From positions 496,001 to 560,000 of the forward strand of contig NZ_JACHGY010000001.1 of the NCBI RefSeq assembly GCF_014207595.1: 64,000 nucleotides of DNA, written 5' to 3'. Below are positions 48,520 to 58,324 of this stretch, piece by piece. Both the position numbers and the translations under genes were made by a program. The DNA comes from Algisphaera agarilytica. GTDB lineage: Bacteria; Planctomycetota; Phycisphaerae; Phycisphaerales; Phycisphaeraceae. The notes below the pieces were generated by a model. That model searched no databases, was not told where the DNA came from, and was given only the letters and a program-made list of their open reading frames with translations. Positions within the stretch are counted from its first letter, which is position 1, and each line of letters opens with the position of its first letter.

Positions 48520-48792
48520 ATGGCCAACTCCCCTTCCGCCAAGAAACGTATCCGCCAGAACGCCAAGTCCCGCGCCCGCAACCGCTGGACCAAGGCCGGC
48601 TACCGCACCGAGATCAAAGAGTTCCGCGAAACCATCCTCCACGGCACCGTGGAAGAGGCCGAGAAGCAGCTCCAGGGCATCTACAAGACCCTCGACCAAG
48701 CCGCCTCCACCCCGGCCCTGCACAAGAACACCGCCAGCCGGTACAAGAGCCGCCTCGCCGCGAAGCTCAACGAAAAGAAAGCCTCGGCCTAA
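48520..48792 (+). CDS. rpsT: Ribosomal protein bS20
   Basis: S20 binds 16S rRNA early in 30S assembly. The 90-residue protein is typical: MANSPSAKKRIRQNAKSRARNRW at the start, two long helices, and TPALHKNTASRYKSRLAAKLNEKK at the end. ATG 48520 is chosen because the family begins with MAN; the 21-residue upstream extension has no homology. A strong terminator follows 28 bases after the stop, so it is monocistronic. Confidence 0.95.
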   Translation: MANSPSAKKRIRQNAKSRARNRWTKAGYRTEIKEFRETILHGTVEEAEKQLQGIYKTLDQAASTPALHKNTASRYKSRLAAKLNEKKASA

Positions 48793-48820
48793 TCCGCAGA
48801 GCGATCATCCCGAAATAAGA

Positions 48821-48846
48821 ACCTCGCTGTTTGGCGAGGTTTTTTT
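48821..48846 (+). terminator. Rho-independent terminator after rpsT
   Basis: ACCTCGC (48821-48827) pairs with GCGAGGT (48834-48840), followed by a seven-T tract. Confidence 0.85.
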
Positions 48847-48869
48847 ATGCCCACTTGGAGTTCACTGCG

Positions 48870-49073
48870 ATGCCCTACATCAACGTCAAAGTCACCCGCG
48901 ACGGCGTCACCGCCGAGCACAAGGCCGAGATCGTCCGCCGCTTCACCGACACGCTCGTCGACGTGCTGGGCAAGAAGCCCGAGCACATCCACATCGTCTT
49001 GGACCTGGTCGATGAAGAAGACTGGGGCTTCGCGGGCATGCTCACCACCGAGTACCGGAAGACCCGCGAGTAG
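48870..49073 (+). CDS. 4-oxalocrotonate tautomerase family protein
   Basis: The 67-residue protein begins with Met-Pro, so Pro1 would be the catalytic base after Met removal. The family pattern MPYINVKVTRDGVTAEHKAEIVRRFTDTLVDVLGKKPEHIHIVLD is clear, and an arginine used by 4-OT for substrate binding is at the end of helix 1. These enzymes isomerise enols of keto acids; the substrate here is unknown. TTGGAG lies 9 bases before ATG. The rpsT terminator separates it from rpsT, and it lies alone. Confidence 0.85.
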   Translation: MPYINVKVTRDGVTAEHKAEIVRRFTDTLVDVLGKKPEHIHIVLDLVDEEDWGFAGMLTTEYRKTRE

Positions 49074-49108
49074 GTTTCGCTCGCCCCTGGTTCCAACCCG
49101 CCCGCCGA

Positions 49109-49542
49109 CTAGCGACCCCTGCGTCGTTGGTCTCGCTTGCCGGTCAGGACCATCCAGCCGATCGCCGCGACCGTCAGGCCCACGAAGACCAACGGCATGA
49201 TCCACATCGGCTTGCCCGCGGGGCGCGAGTCGGCCCCGCCCGGGATGTACTGGACTCGCAACTGCGCGGGGGCATGACGCTGCGGCTGAACTCGATGACC
49301 TTGTTGCGGTATTCACCGCTTTCAGCATCTCGCCAGCGGTACGTCCCGTACGGGCGTTGGCCGGCTCGCCCATCCGAGGCGTTTACCCGCTCGGCCACCG
49401 CGGTCTCGCCGCTCCGCAGGTATTTGATCTCGCCGCAGGACATCAGCCCCGTCGCGCACCAGACCACAAAGACGCCCAGCCACACCCGGAACCGCGCGAC
49501 CTCGGGGTCTTCACCCATCATCTTCCGAAACATCGCACTCAT
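49109..49542 (-). pseudogene. DUF3592-like membrane protein gene with a one-base frameshift
   Basis: Reading leftward from ATG 49542, the frame gives a transmembrane segment (WLGVFVVWCATGLM) and a beta domain (GEIKYLRSGETAVAERVNA ... YRWRDAESGEYRNKVIEFS), then becomes nonsense after VMPP. The +1 frame restores a typical end: QLRVQYIPGGADSRPAGKP followed by a second transmembrane helix MWIMPLVFVGLTVAAIGWMVL and a stop at 49109. One extra C in the five-base run (49268-49272, plus-strand G) would join them into a 144-residue DUF3592-like protein. It could be a pseudogene, a phase-variable gene or a sequence error. Function unknown. Confidence 0.75.
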
Positions 49543-49559
49543 TGGGTTTCCTCGGAATT

Positions 49560-49639
49560 CCCGGTATCAAGGTGTTCGTTCGCTGCACCGGGTGCTACCA
49601 TAACCCCCCCGCCGACCGGTGTCAGGTCGGTTTCTTTTT
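49560..49639 (+). promoter_or_regulatory. metY leader: hairpin with possible pseudoknot and intrinsic terminator
   Basis: CCCGGT (49560-49565) pairs with ACCGGG (49587-49592) around a 21-base loop; loop bases GGTG (49571-49574) could pair with TACC (49596-49599). Twenty bases on, CCGACC (49612-49617) and GGTCGG (49625-49630) with TTTCTTTTT form a terminator, 110 bases before metY. A terminator in a methionine-gene leader suggests attenuation, possibly SAM-responsive, though no known SAM riboswitch consensus is convincing. Confidence 0.4.
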
Positions 49640-49731
49640 CGCCAAAAGGTGCGAGTCTTCCCGCTCAAACCTCCGGCCCAACCATTCGACCCCCGCCCCC
49701 GGAAGTATCCACTTCTCGCACGGCCGGGTGA

Positions 49732-51057
<1,326 letters not shown>

Positions 51058-51080
51058 TTCCACTTCGTTGACACGCACCA

Positions 51081-51117
51081 GCCCACGCATGATCTAAAAT
51101 CATGCGTGGGCTTCTTT
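51081..51117 (+). terminator. Rho-independent terminator between metY and metX-metW
   Basis: A perfect 13-bp stem (51081-51093 with 51099-51111), 5-base loop, then TTCTTT. It ends 5 bases before the metXW start codon, so either metXW has its own regulation or read-through controls it. Confidence 0.8.
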
Positions 51118-51122
51118 CACTT

Positions 51123-52889
51123 ATGAATGACTCTTTCGCCAGCTCCGACGACCGCCGCAGTGGCGATCGGTTGAAACACCTGCAAAAAGCGGTGTTTCCC
51201 GAGGCACTGATCCTTGCGCTGGGCGGTGAGCTGCCGGGGGTGGAGTGTGCGTATGAGACGTGGGGCACGCTGAATGCTGAGGCGAGTAATGCGGTGCTGG
51301 TCTGCCATGCGATCTCCGGCGACTCGCACGCGGCACAACACGATGCCGACGACGACCCCGGCTGGTGGGACGAACTCATCGGGCCCGGGCCCGATTTCGC
51401 GATCGATACCGAGAAGTTCTTTGTGGTCTGCAGCAACGTGTTGGGCGGGTGTCGCGGCACAACCGGGCCGGGCACGATCGATCCCGCGACCGGCGATCCC
51501 TATGGGGCCGACTTCCCGGCGATCACAGTCGCGGACATGGTCGCCGTGCAGACCCGGCTCGCGGATCACCTGGGCATCACGCAATGGCGAGCCGTCGTCG
51601 GCGGCTCGCTCGGCGGACACCAAGCGCTCACCTGGGCGACACGGCACCCCGAACGGGTGAAGACCTGCATGGCGATCGCCACCTCGCCGCGGCTCACCTC
51701 GCAGGCGCTCGCCTTCGACATCATCGCCCGCAACGCCATCCAGACCGACCCGCACTTCCACGGCGGGCAGTACTACGACCAACCCACCCAGCCGAACACC
51801 GGCCTGGCCATCGCACGCATGCTCGGCCACATCACCTACCTCTCCTCCGAGGCGATGGACGCCAAGTTCGACCCCGACCGCCACGACCCCCGCAAGCTCG
51901 CCACCTCGTTCGAAGAACGTTTCTCGGTCGGCTCGTACCTCGCGCACCAGGGCACGAAGTTCACGCAACGGTTTGACGCCAACAGCTACGTCGCCATCTC
52001 CATGGCCTTGGATTTGTTCGACCTGGGCCGGACCCGCGAGACGCTGATCGAAACGTTCCGCGGTTCGTTGTGTGATTACCTGATCACCAGCTTCAGCAGC
52101 GACTGGCTCTTCACGCCCCAGCAGTCCCGCGATATCGTCAATGCGCTGACCGCGCTCGACCTGCCGGTGACCTATGCCGAGATCACCTCGGCCGCCGGCC
52201 ACGACGCGTTCCTTCTTCCCGATGAGATTTCACAGTACGGCCCGCTGGTCGCCGCCAAACTCGGCCACACCAACGATCAACCCCCCGCTCTCCGCCACGA
52301 CGACGACATGGTCCTCGATCTCATCCCCGAAGGCTCGAGCGTGCTCGACCTCGGCTGCGGCAGCGGTCGCCTGCTCGCGACCCTCAAGCAGCGCGGCCAC
52401 GAACACCTCGTCGGCGTCGAAGTCGCCCAGCCCAAGATCATCGAAGCCGCCGCCCGCGGACTCGACATCATCGACTACGACCTCAACCGCGGCCTCCCCG
52501 CCTTCACCGACAACCAGTTCGATTTCGTGATCCTCAGCGCCACCCTGCAAGCCGTGGCCAACGTCGAACAGCTTTTCGACGAGATGCTCCGCGTCGGCCG
52601 ACGCGTGATCGTCAGCTTCCCGAACTTCGCCTACAAAGCCCTGCGCGAAGACTACGTCGAGCGTGGCCGAAGCCCCAAGGCGACCGGCGAATACGACCAC
52701 GAGTGGTACAACACCCCCAATCGCCGCTTCCCCAGCATCGCGGACGTCGAAGACCTCTGCCGCGACAAGGGTGCCACCATCCACGACGCGGTCTACCTCG
52801 ACAGCCAAACCAATCAGCGCATCCCCGCCACCCCCGACGGCGATCCGAACCTCGATGCGGATACCGCGGTGTTGGTGATTAGTCGATAA
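51123..52889 (+). CDS. metX: MetX-MetW fusion: homoserine O-acetyltransferase with MetW methyltransferase-like domain
   Basis: Residues 1-~380 are MetX, an alpha/beta-hydrolase that acetylates homoserine: catalytic Ser162 in VVGGSLGGHQAL, Asp in FSSDWLF and His in AAGHDAF. From about 394, a SAM-binding Rossmann domain of the MetW type follows (VLDLGCGSGRLLATLKQRGHEHLVGVE ... RRVIVSFPNFAYKALR). MetX and MetW are usually adjacent separate genes, MetW being needed for MetX function in several bacteria; here they are one 588-residue chain. ATG 51123 is chosen; ATG 51102 lies inside the terminator hairpin. The start has no Shine-Dalgarno. Confidence 0.92.
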   Translation: MNDSFASSDDRRSGDRLKHLQKAVFPEALILALGGELPGVECAYETWGTLNAEASNAVLVCHAISGDSHAAQHDADDDPGWWDELIGPGPDFAIDTEKFFVVCSNVLGGCRGTTGPGTIDPATGDPYGADFPAITVADMVAVQTRLADHLGITQWRAVVGGSLGGHQALTWATRHPERVKTCMAIATSPRLTSQALAFDIIARNAIQTDPHFHGGQYYDQPTQPNTGLAIARMLGHITYLSSEAMDAKFDPDRHDPRKLATSFEERFSVGSYLAHQGTKFTQRFDANSYVAISMALDLFDLGRTRETLIETFRGSLCDYLITSFSSDWLFTPQQSRDIVNALTALDLPVTYAEITSAAGHDAFLLPDEISQYGPLVAAKLGHTNDQPPALRHDDDMVLDLIPEGSSVLDLGCGSGRLLATLKQRGHEHLVGVEVAQPKIIEAAARGLDIIDYDLNRGLPAFTDNQFDFVILSATLQAVANVEQLFDEMLRVGRRVIVSFPNFAYKALREDYVERGRSPKATGEYDHEWYNTPNRRFPSIADVEDLCRDKGATIHDAVYLDSQTNQRIPATPDGDPNLDADTAVLVISR

Positions 52890-52905
52890 CTATCGGGGAT
52901 TAGCT

Positions 52906-53373
52906 ATGAACAAGAACACAGTTAATCGTTGGCTACGGATAACTGCCGTAATCTCCATTCTTCTTTTTGTCGGCTTCCTCATTCGAGGGCTGTTGTTCGA
53001 CTTAAAGGCTCGAAATAGTCTTGATGAAAAAGTGGCTTCGCAAAGCCAAATGAAGCAAATCTATCTCGGCTTATACGTCTATTTCACGGATTATCAATCC
53101 TTACCGCCGAGTCTGTCTTATCCTGCATTCAAGATGTACATGGGGGTTCCCAATAATGCCGAATTTCAGAACACCCCCCTAGCCAATCCTCGAAAAGGGT
53201 TTCAAACCTATTATCTGCGTCAACCAAAAGAATCTTTTGGTCAGCTAATGGATTCTTCTGATGTGGGAATCCTGTTCGAAGTTCGGGATGATGAAACGGT
53301 AGCCTATGAATCAGGTGTAATTGGCTACGCCGACGGACATGTGAAGTATCACGAAGAATCCGAAACCGACTGA
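52906..53373 (+). CDS. Membrane-anchored pseudopilin-like small protein, unknown function
   Basis: The 155-residue protein has an N-terminal transmembrane helix (ITAVISILLFVGFLIRGLLF, residues ~12-31) and an extracytoplasmic part. SQMKQIYLGLYVYFTDYQSLPPSL and the C-terminal GVIGYADGHVKYHEE resemble planctomycetal DUF1559-type prepilin-like proteins, which end in a DGHV block, but the prepilin cleavage site is missing. GC content is far below that of the genes around it, with AT-rich codons throughout, which suggests recent transfer or relaxed selection. It starts 16 bases after metXW and may be read from it, without evident functional connection. Confidence 0.6.
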   Translation: MNKNTVNRWLRITAVISILLFVGFLIRGLLFDLKARNSLDEKVASQSQMKQIYLGLYVYFTDYQSLPPSLSYPAFKMYMGVPNNAEFQNTPLANPRKGFQTYYLRQPKESFGQLMDSSDVGILFEVRDDETVAYESGVIGYADGHVKYHEESETD

Positions 53374-53376
53374 CAC

Positions 53377-53958
53377 TTAGTGATGAAGTTCGATTTCAAT
53401 ATCCACAAAACACAGGGCTACGGTTACTGCGAGCAGAATCCACGCGAGCCAATGACTGCGTAGACGCGAGAGGCCGAACCGTGCCCCGAGGCCATGCCAC
53501 ATGAAAAAGCCAAACGGGGCTGTGATCGCGCCAAACAGCCACAACACCCACTCGGGTGTGCCGGTGCTGAGCATGACGTCGACATCGCCGACGCGCTCGA
53601 ACGTGCCCAGCGCGATGTACGCGCCATTGGCCACGAGACAGAAACCGGCGAAGAATCGCATCGCGGGTTCGAAGTAAGACAACTTCGGAAGACGCGACAA
53701 GCCCCACATCGCCAGCGGCAGCAAGACCCCTATCACGGGCCCGGCCCACACCACGATGCCCGGCGAGGGGTTGGGTTTCACGTCGGTCCGTGAAAAGCCC
53801 AGTACGGGCAAGACCACGCGTTGCACGGTGCCGCCGGTGAGCATGCCGCCGATCACATGGCCGAGTTCGTGGACCACCATCATGCCCACCCACGACAGGC
53901 CGAGCATGGCGATCGCCAACGCGATCTGATGAACCGTCATCTTGTTGGAATCGGACAT
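53377..53958 (-). CDS. M50-family-like membrane metalloprotease
   Basis: The 193-residue protein has HELGH (His30-Glu31-Leu-Gly-His34) inside the first transmembrane segment and a GPVIGVLLPLAMWGL helix, then NGAYIALG-x-FERVGDVDVML, where the GD corresponds to the third zinc ligand of site-2-type proteases. Five hydrophobic segments are visible. It lacks PDZ and cytoplasmic domains and is shorter than RseP, so it fits small M50-like intramembrane proteins whose substrates are unknown. It is convergent with the pseudopilin-like gene and 22 bases downstream of the arginine-rich protein gene. Confidence 0.78.
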   Translation of the reverse strand: MSDSNKMTVHQIALAIAMLGLSWVGMMVVHELGHVIGGMLTGGTVQRVVLPVLGFSRTDVKPNPSPGIVVWAGPVIGVLLPLAMWGLSRLPKLSYFEPAMRFFAGFCLVANGAYIALGTFERVGDVDVMLSTGTPEWVLWLFGAITAPFGFFMWHGLGARFGLSRLRSHWLAWILLAVTVALCFVDIEIELHH

Positions 53959-53980
53959 GATGTTGTGAGTGACTTGACCG

Positions 53981-55042
53981 TCACTCCCCGGTCGGGAATT
54001 CGAGGTGGTAGTCTTCGAGACGCTCTTTGAGAATATCGGTAGCGTCGCGAGCAGTCACGTCTTCTTCGAGCTCCGCCTTCTCCAGCAGGTTCCACTGCCG
54101 AGCGTAGTCGAGGTAGATCGACGCGACTACTTCGCCCGCTTCGAACGCACGGCTGAGCTGCAAAGCCAGGAAAAACGAGAACGGGTGCGGGCGACGGCGG
54201 TAGTTCACGCGGAACGGCGGGATCACCGGCTCACGGCCCTCAGCTTTCATCGCCGCGGCAAAACGCAGGATTTTGAACGCCACGATCGGATGCACCCGGC
54301 CGAAGTTCTGGTTGAGGTGGCCCTGAGTCACGCGGACGATCCCGCCGATCATGTCGAGCAGGCCCAGGTGGGTGATCTGGATCTCGCTGCCGAGGAACCA
54401 CGCCTGGTTGACCGTGACTTCGCGGGTGGTGAAATAGTCTTTGGGGGTGACGATGGCTTCGACCTTAGCGTCGCCGTGGATCAGGTCGTCGGTCATGTAC
54501 TTTTCAGCGAGTTCGCGGTCGTGGTCGGCCGAGGTGTCGGCGGCACGCAACAGGTCGATGTCACGCACCGCTGCGGTCGAGATCGGCAGACGTAGCGTCC
54601 GGGCGACGGCCTTGCGGGCCACCCCGCCCTTGTAGCCGTAGCCTTCGGGAAGCGGCGGGTAGCCCGCGACATCATCGTCGTTGACATGCAGGATCACCGT
54701 GTGCGACGCGACCTCGTAGACTTCGTGCGGTACATCCAGCGCCTCCATGAGTTCATCGATCGTGTCTTCGATCCACTCAAACGATGGCCGGTTGGATGAG
54801 GGCTTTTTCGACGATTTGCTGCGGTTGCGCCCACCCCGGCGACGGCGTCGCCGACGCCCCGCCAAGGTGTCGGCGGACTGGCGTGCAAACTCGACAATGT
54901 CCTCGGGCAGCTGCGCGGGCTCGCCGTCTTGTATCACGGAGTGCGAACGCAGAGACGCGTAGTCTTCGGGTTTGGCGGCGTTGGCCCAGAGGCGGTCGAT
55001 GTCCTCGACGGTGAGCACAGGCGTCGGTTTGGGTTGGGCCAT
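53981..55042 (-). CDS. Conserved hypothetical protein with arginine-rich segment
   Basis: I do not recognise this 353-residue protein. After an ordered start (VEDIDRLWANAAKPEDYASLR) is a highly basic linker with RRRRRRR and GGRNRSKSSKK (about residues 62-82), which could bind nucleic acid. The remainder contains RTLRLPISTAAVRDIDLLRAAD, a possible but unproven nucleotidyltransferase-like strand, followed by an extended alpha/beta region with aromatic patches (HPFSFFLALQLSRAFEAGEVVASIYLDYARQWN). No signal peptide or transmembrane helix. It may be co-transcribed with the downstream protease gene. Confidence 0.5.
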   Translation of the reverse strand: MAQPKPTPVLTVEDIDRLWANAAKPEDYASLRSHSVIQDGEPAQLPEDIVEFARQSADTLAGRRRRRRRGGRNRSKSSKKPSSNRPSFEWIEDTIDELMEALDVPHEVYEVASHTVILHVNDDDVAGYPPLPEGYGYKGGVARKAVARTLRLPISTAAVRDIDLLRAADTSADHDRELAEKYMTDDLIHGDAKVEAIVTPKDYFTTREVTVNQAWFLGSEIQITHLGLLDMIGGIVRVTQGHLNQNFGRVHPIVAFKILRFAAAMKAEGREPVIPPFRVNYRRRPHPFSFFLALQLSRAFEAGEVVASIYLDYARQWNLLEKAELEEDVTARDATDILKERLEDYHLEFPTGE

Positions 55043-55100
55043 GTCACTACAACCTGTGGCAGCCGCGTATGGGTTCGCGGCGATTCAATCCCCGGAAGGT

Positions 55101-56516
55101 TCAGACCCGCTCGGCCACGTAGGCCTGCACCGCGGCGAGGTCGTTGGGCAGAACGTCGTAGCGTTCTTCGCGCTCGTACAGATCGCCGAGGAACTCGGGC
55201 AACGGCGGGGTCTGGCCGGTCGCGCGTTCGACGGCGGCGGGGAACTTCGCGGGGTGGGCGGTACCCAGCACGACCATGGGCGTGCTCGATTCGCTGGGGT
55301 GGGACTGCATGTCGGCCAACGCGGCGACGACACCGATCGCGGTGTGCGGGTCCAGCAGCTCGCCGGTGACGTCGTGGGCCCGCTTCATGGCGTCGAGCGT
55401 TTCCTGCTCGTCCGCCCGGTGGGCGCCGAAGAGGCCACGGACCGTATCGAGCGAAGCCTCGGGCAGCGTGAAGGTGCCGTCGTCTTTGAGTTGGCTCATC
55501 TTCTGCGCCACCGCCCCGCCGTCTCGGCCGAGCATGTCGAACATCAGGCGCTCGAAGTTACTGCTGATCTGGATGTCCATCGACGGGGCGATCGTCTTGG
55601 CGACGGGGCCGAGCGTGTGCTCGCCGGTGTTCATCACACGGGTAAGGATGTCGTTCTGGTTGCTGGCGATGACCAGGCGTTCGACGGGCAGGCCCATCTT
55701 CGCCGCGGCGTAGCCCGCGTAGATGTCGCCGAAGTTGCCGGTGGGCACGCTGAAGCTGGTGGGCTTGGTCGCGGCGTCGGGGCCGTGGAGTTTCAGCGCG
55801 GCGATGAAGTAGTAGACGATCTGCGGCATCAGGCGTGCCCAGTTGATGCTGTTCACGCCGGACATGCTGACGCGGTCGCGGAAGGTCTCGTCGTTGAACA
55901 TCGCCTTGAGCAGGTTTTGGCAATCGTCGAACGTGCCTTCGAGCGCGATGTTGAACACGTTGGGCGCATCGACCGTGGTCATCTGCTTGCGCTGCACGTC
56001 CGACGTTCGGCCGTGGGGGTGCAGGATGAATATTCTCGCCCGCTCCCGGCCGCGGACCGCTTCGATCGCGGCGCTGCCGGTGTCGCCCGAGGTGGCGCCG
56101 ATGATGGTGACGCGTTCGTCCCGCTTGGCGAGCACGTGTTCGAACAGCCCGCCGAGGACCTGCATGGCGACGTCTTTGAACGCCAGCGTCGGGCCGTGGA
56201 AGAGCTCCATGAGGTGCAGGCCGTCCTGGATCCCGCCCAGCGAGATCATGGGGGTGACCGCGTCGCTGCGGAAGGTGCCGTAAGCCTTCTCGATAATCCC
56301 CGGCAGTGCCTCGGCCAGCTCGGCGGGCACAAAGGGCTGCATGATTCGCTGGGCGACCTTCTCGTAGGGCCAATCCGCCATCGCCGCGATCTCATCGGGG
56401 CTGATCGTCGGCCACGACTCGGGCACGTACAGCCCCCCGTCGCGGGCCAGGCCCTCGAGCAACACGTCTTCGAATTCGAGCGGGGCCGCAGCGCCGCGGG
56501 TGCTGATGTAACGCAC
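55101..56516 (-). CDS. thrC: Threonine synthase
   Basis: ThrC converts O-phosphohomoserine to threonine with PLP. The 471 residues show RYISTRGAAAPLEFEDVLLEGLARDGGLYVPESWP, the PLP lysine in ELFHGPTLAFKDVAMQVLG, ATSGDTGSAAIEAV, SINWARLMPQIVYYFIAAL and PTGNFGDIYAGYAAAKMGLPV. The start is GTG 56516, because GGAAGAGG lies just before it and the family begins with Met-Arg/Lys-Tyr here; the ORF extension to 56630 is not homologous. It follows the toroid-fold gene by 79 bases and could share its transcript. It competes with MetX for homoserine-derived carbon. Confidence 0.95.
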   Translation of the reverse strand: MRYISTRGAAAPLEFEDVLLEGLARDGGLYVPESWPTISPDEIAAMADWPYEKVAQRIMQPFVPAELAEALPGIIEKAYGTFRSDAVTPMISLGGIQDGLHLMELFHGPTLAFKDVAMQVLGGLFEHVLAKRDERVTIIGATSGDTGSAAIEAVRGRERARIFILHPHGRTSDVQRKQMTTVDAPNVFNIALEGTFDDCQNLLKAMFNDETFRDRVSMSGVNSINWARLMPQIVYYFIAALKLHGPDAATKPTSFSVPTGNFGDIYAGYAAAKMGLPVERLVIASNQNDILTRVMNTGEHTLGPVAKTIAPSMDIQISSNFERLMFDMLGRDGGAVAQKMSQLKDDGTFTLPEASLDTVRGLFGAHRADEQETLDAMKRAHDVTGELLDPHTAIGVVAALADMQSHPSESSTPMVVLGTAHPAKFPAAVERATGQTPPLPEFLGDLYEREERYDVLPNDLAAVQAYVAERV

Positions 56517-56595
56517 GGGTTGGCTTCCTCTTCCGGTGAGCCGCACAGTGTAGCAACCCGGAGGCCCCTTTGACCGCCCCCTCGGCCTCCCTCGG

Positions 56596-57537
56596 CTACG
56601 CCTCGATCCGCCCGAAGTTTCGAAGCACACGCAACATCTGCTCGGTCAGGAGACCCTTCGCCGCCCGAGCGGCGTGGGGCCACTCGTCGGTATGCAAGCC
56701 GTGCCAGTCCCAGGACGGCGCCCAGGCCCCGTCGGTTCCCTGCCCATCGATGTCGTGGTCCAGCATCGCGTCCAACAGCCCCGAGGGAAGCTCTGCCAAG
56801 GCCGGATCGCCCGGGGCTTCAGCCACACCCCAGGGGCGCAGGCCGTAGGCGGTCCACTGGGCCGGGTCGGTTGGCACTTGAGTGGCCGTTTCCCGGGCCA
56901 CACGTTCCATCAACTCCGCCGCCCACTCGGGCTCGAGGCCGGGCGTCCGCGCCAAGCGGGCCACGCACATGAGATCGTGCATCTCCAGGGCGTTGCGGTG
57001 TTGGCCAAGGTATGCCCGGACGGTGCTTTCGGCTTGTTCGATAAACGGCGGCTGCGCGTCTCCGCCAAATTCAATCCAATACCCCAAGGCCTCGGCCGTC
57101 GGGTTCAAGGCCCCCTCGGCCACTTTCTCCGCCCAGTGCTCGGAATCGCGATACGTCCACCACGGCGCGGCGGGCGTGCCCGCGGGCATCATCGGCCGGA
57201 TGGGCCAAAGCCCGAGCTCAGAGTCGAATGCCGATTCGAGATACTCCAGAGCCTGCTGCACCTGCGGGTGGTCCGGCGCGGTCTTGAGCCGGCGAAGAAC
57301 CTGCAGGGCACAGGTGGTGTCGAGCACTGAAGACAACGCGCTGCGGGCATCGGGTTCCAGCCCGTGGCCGTAGCCACCGTCGTCGTTCTGATACGCGGCG
57401 AGCTCACGCAGCACGTCTTCGGCCGAACCTTTGCTTTGCTCCAAACGAAACAGCTCTCGCTCCAACGGCCGCGCGTTTTCCTGCATAAAGATCACGGCGG
57501 CGTCTAAACGTTCCGGGCAAAGCATCTTCATCGCCAC
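56596..57537 (-). CDS. Alpha/alpha-toroid (prenyltransferase-like) protein
   Basis: The 313-residue protein has repeats of the kind seen in prenyltransferase beta subunits and squalene cyclases: LAAYQNDDGGYGHGLEPDARSALSSVLDTTCALQVLRRL, ALEYLESAFDSELGLWPI and DGAWAPSWDWHG. QNDDGGYG resembles the QW motif. No catalytic DDxD or zinc site is obvious and there is no signal peptide, so enzyme activity is not indicated. It is separated from the divergent amidotransferase-like gene by only 28 bases, so their promoters overlap. Confidence 0.65.
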   Translation of the reverse strand: MAMKMLCPERLDAAVIFMQENARPLERELFRLEQSKGSAEDVLRELAAYQNDDGGYGHGLEPDARSALSSVLDTTCALQVLRRLKTAPDHPQVQQALEYLESAFDSELGLWPIRPMMPAGTPAAPWWTYRDSEHWAEKVAEGALNPTAEALGYWIEFGGDAQPPFIEQAESTVRAYLGQHRNALEMHDLMCVARLARTPGLEPEWAAELMERVARETATQVPTDPAQWTAYGLRPWGVAEAPGDPALAELPSGLLDAMLDHDIDGQGTDGAWAPSWDWHGLHTDEWPHAARAAKGLLTEQMLRVLRNFGRIEA

Positions 57538-57565
57538 AGCCTAACCCACCCGGTACAGTAAGCCC

Positions 57566-58282
57566 ATGCTCCGTCCGCTCATCGGCATCACACTGGATAA
57601 CGTCGAGAACACCCTCGCCTCGGGCAAGTACGAGGTCGGCGTGGGCTACAGCCGTGCGGTGGCCGAGGCGGGTGGCGTGCCGGTGCTGCTGCCGCACGAG
57701 ATTTCGCGGGTGCCCGATTACGTTCAGCGCTGCGACGGGTTGATCCTCACCGGCGGAGTCGATCCCGACACGTCCACGCTTCCCGCTGATTGGCCGGGCC
57801 ACGCTCCGGTCCACCCCAAGGCCCGAGTGATGGACCCGGCCCGCCAAGCGTTTGAGCTGGCGTTGCTAGCCGAATGGGACCACGTGAAGCCCCAAGGCCC
57901 GCTGCTGGGCGTCTGCCTGGGTATGCAGCTGCTCACCCTCCACCACGGCGGCACCCTCAACCAATACCTGCCCGACACCCACGCCTCCGACGTCGTCGAA
58001 CGCCACCGCAAGAACGACCACGCCATCCGCGTCACGGTCGACGACAGCGTGCTCCAGCCCCCCACCACCGAGGCCGAGGCGATCACCCACTCCAACCACC
58101 AACAGGCCATCGCCGACGCGGGCACGCTGCGCGTGGTGGCGGTCGCGGAAGACGGCATCATCGAAGCGGTGGACAACCCCGGTCGCCCGTTCTATCTGGG
58201 TGTTCAATGGCACCCGGAGCGAGGCGACAACGGCCCCCTGAGCCGAGGCCTCATGGGTTCCTTGATGAATGCTTTGCGTTAA
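57566..58282 (+). CDS. Class I glutamine-amidotransferase-like hydrolase (peptidase C26, PuuD type)
   Basis: The 238-residue protein resembles gamma-glutamyl-gamma-aminobutyrate hydrolase. The nucleophile Cys is in GVCLGMQLLTLHHGGTL, the His-Glu pair in GVQWHPER, and DGLILTGGVDPD marks the substrate-side loop. Such enzymes cleave gamma-glutamyl amides, as in putrescine breakdown, but no other puu genes are near, so the substrate is open. It lies alone, divergent from the toroid gene and convergent with lspA. Confidence 0.85.
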   Translation: MLRPLIGITLDNVENTLASGKYEVGVGYSRAVAEAGGVPVLLPHEISRVPDYVQRCDGLILTGGVDPDTSTLPADWPGHAPVHPKARVMDPARQAFELALLAEWDHVKPQGPLLGVCLGMQLLTLHHGGTLNQYLPDTHASDVVERHRKNDHAIRVTVDDSVLQPPTTEAEAITHSNHQQAIADAGTLRVVAVAEDGIIEAVDNPGRPFYLGVQWHPERGDNGPLSRGLMGSLMNALR

Positions 58283-58324
58283 TGCTGCCGGGATTCAACC
58301 GGAGTGTGCCGATCGGCCTCGGCG

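Noticed and set aside
49560-49610. Known SAM-II riboswitch
   Set aside because: The topology is suggestive, but conserved SAM-II bases (GATTT in the loop and the GCTAAA segment) are not present, so I only report a candidate attenuator.
51102-51122. Upstream ATG as metXW start
   Set aside because: It lies inside the terminator stem and adds only seven non-homologous residues.
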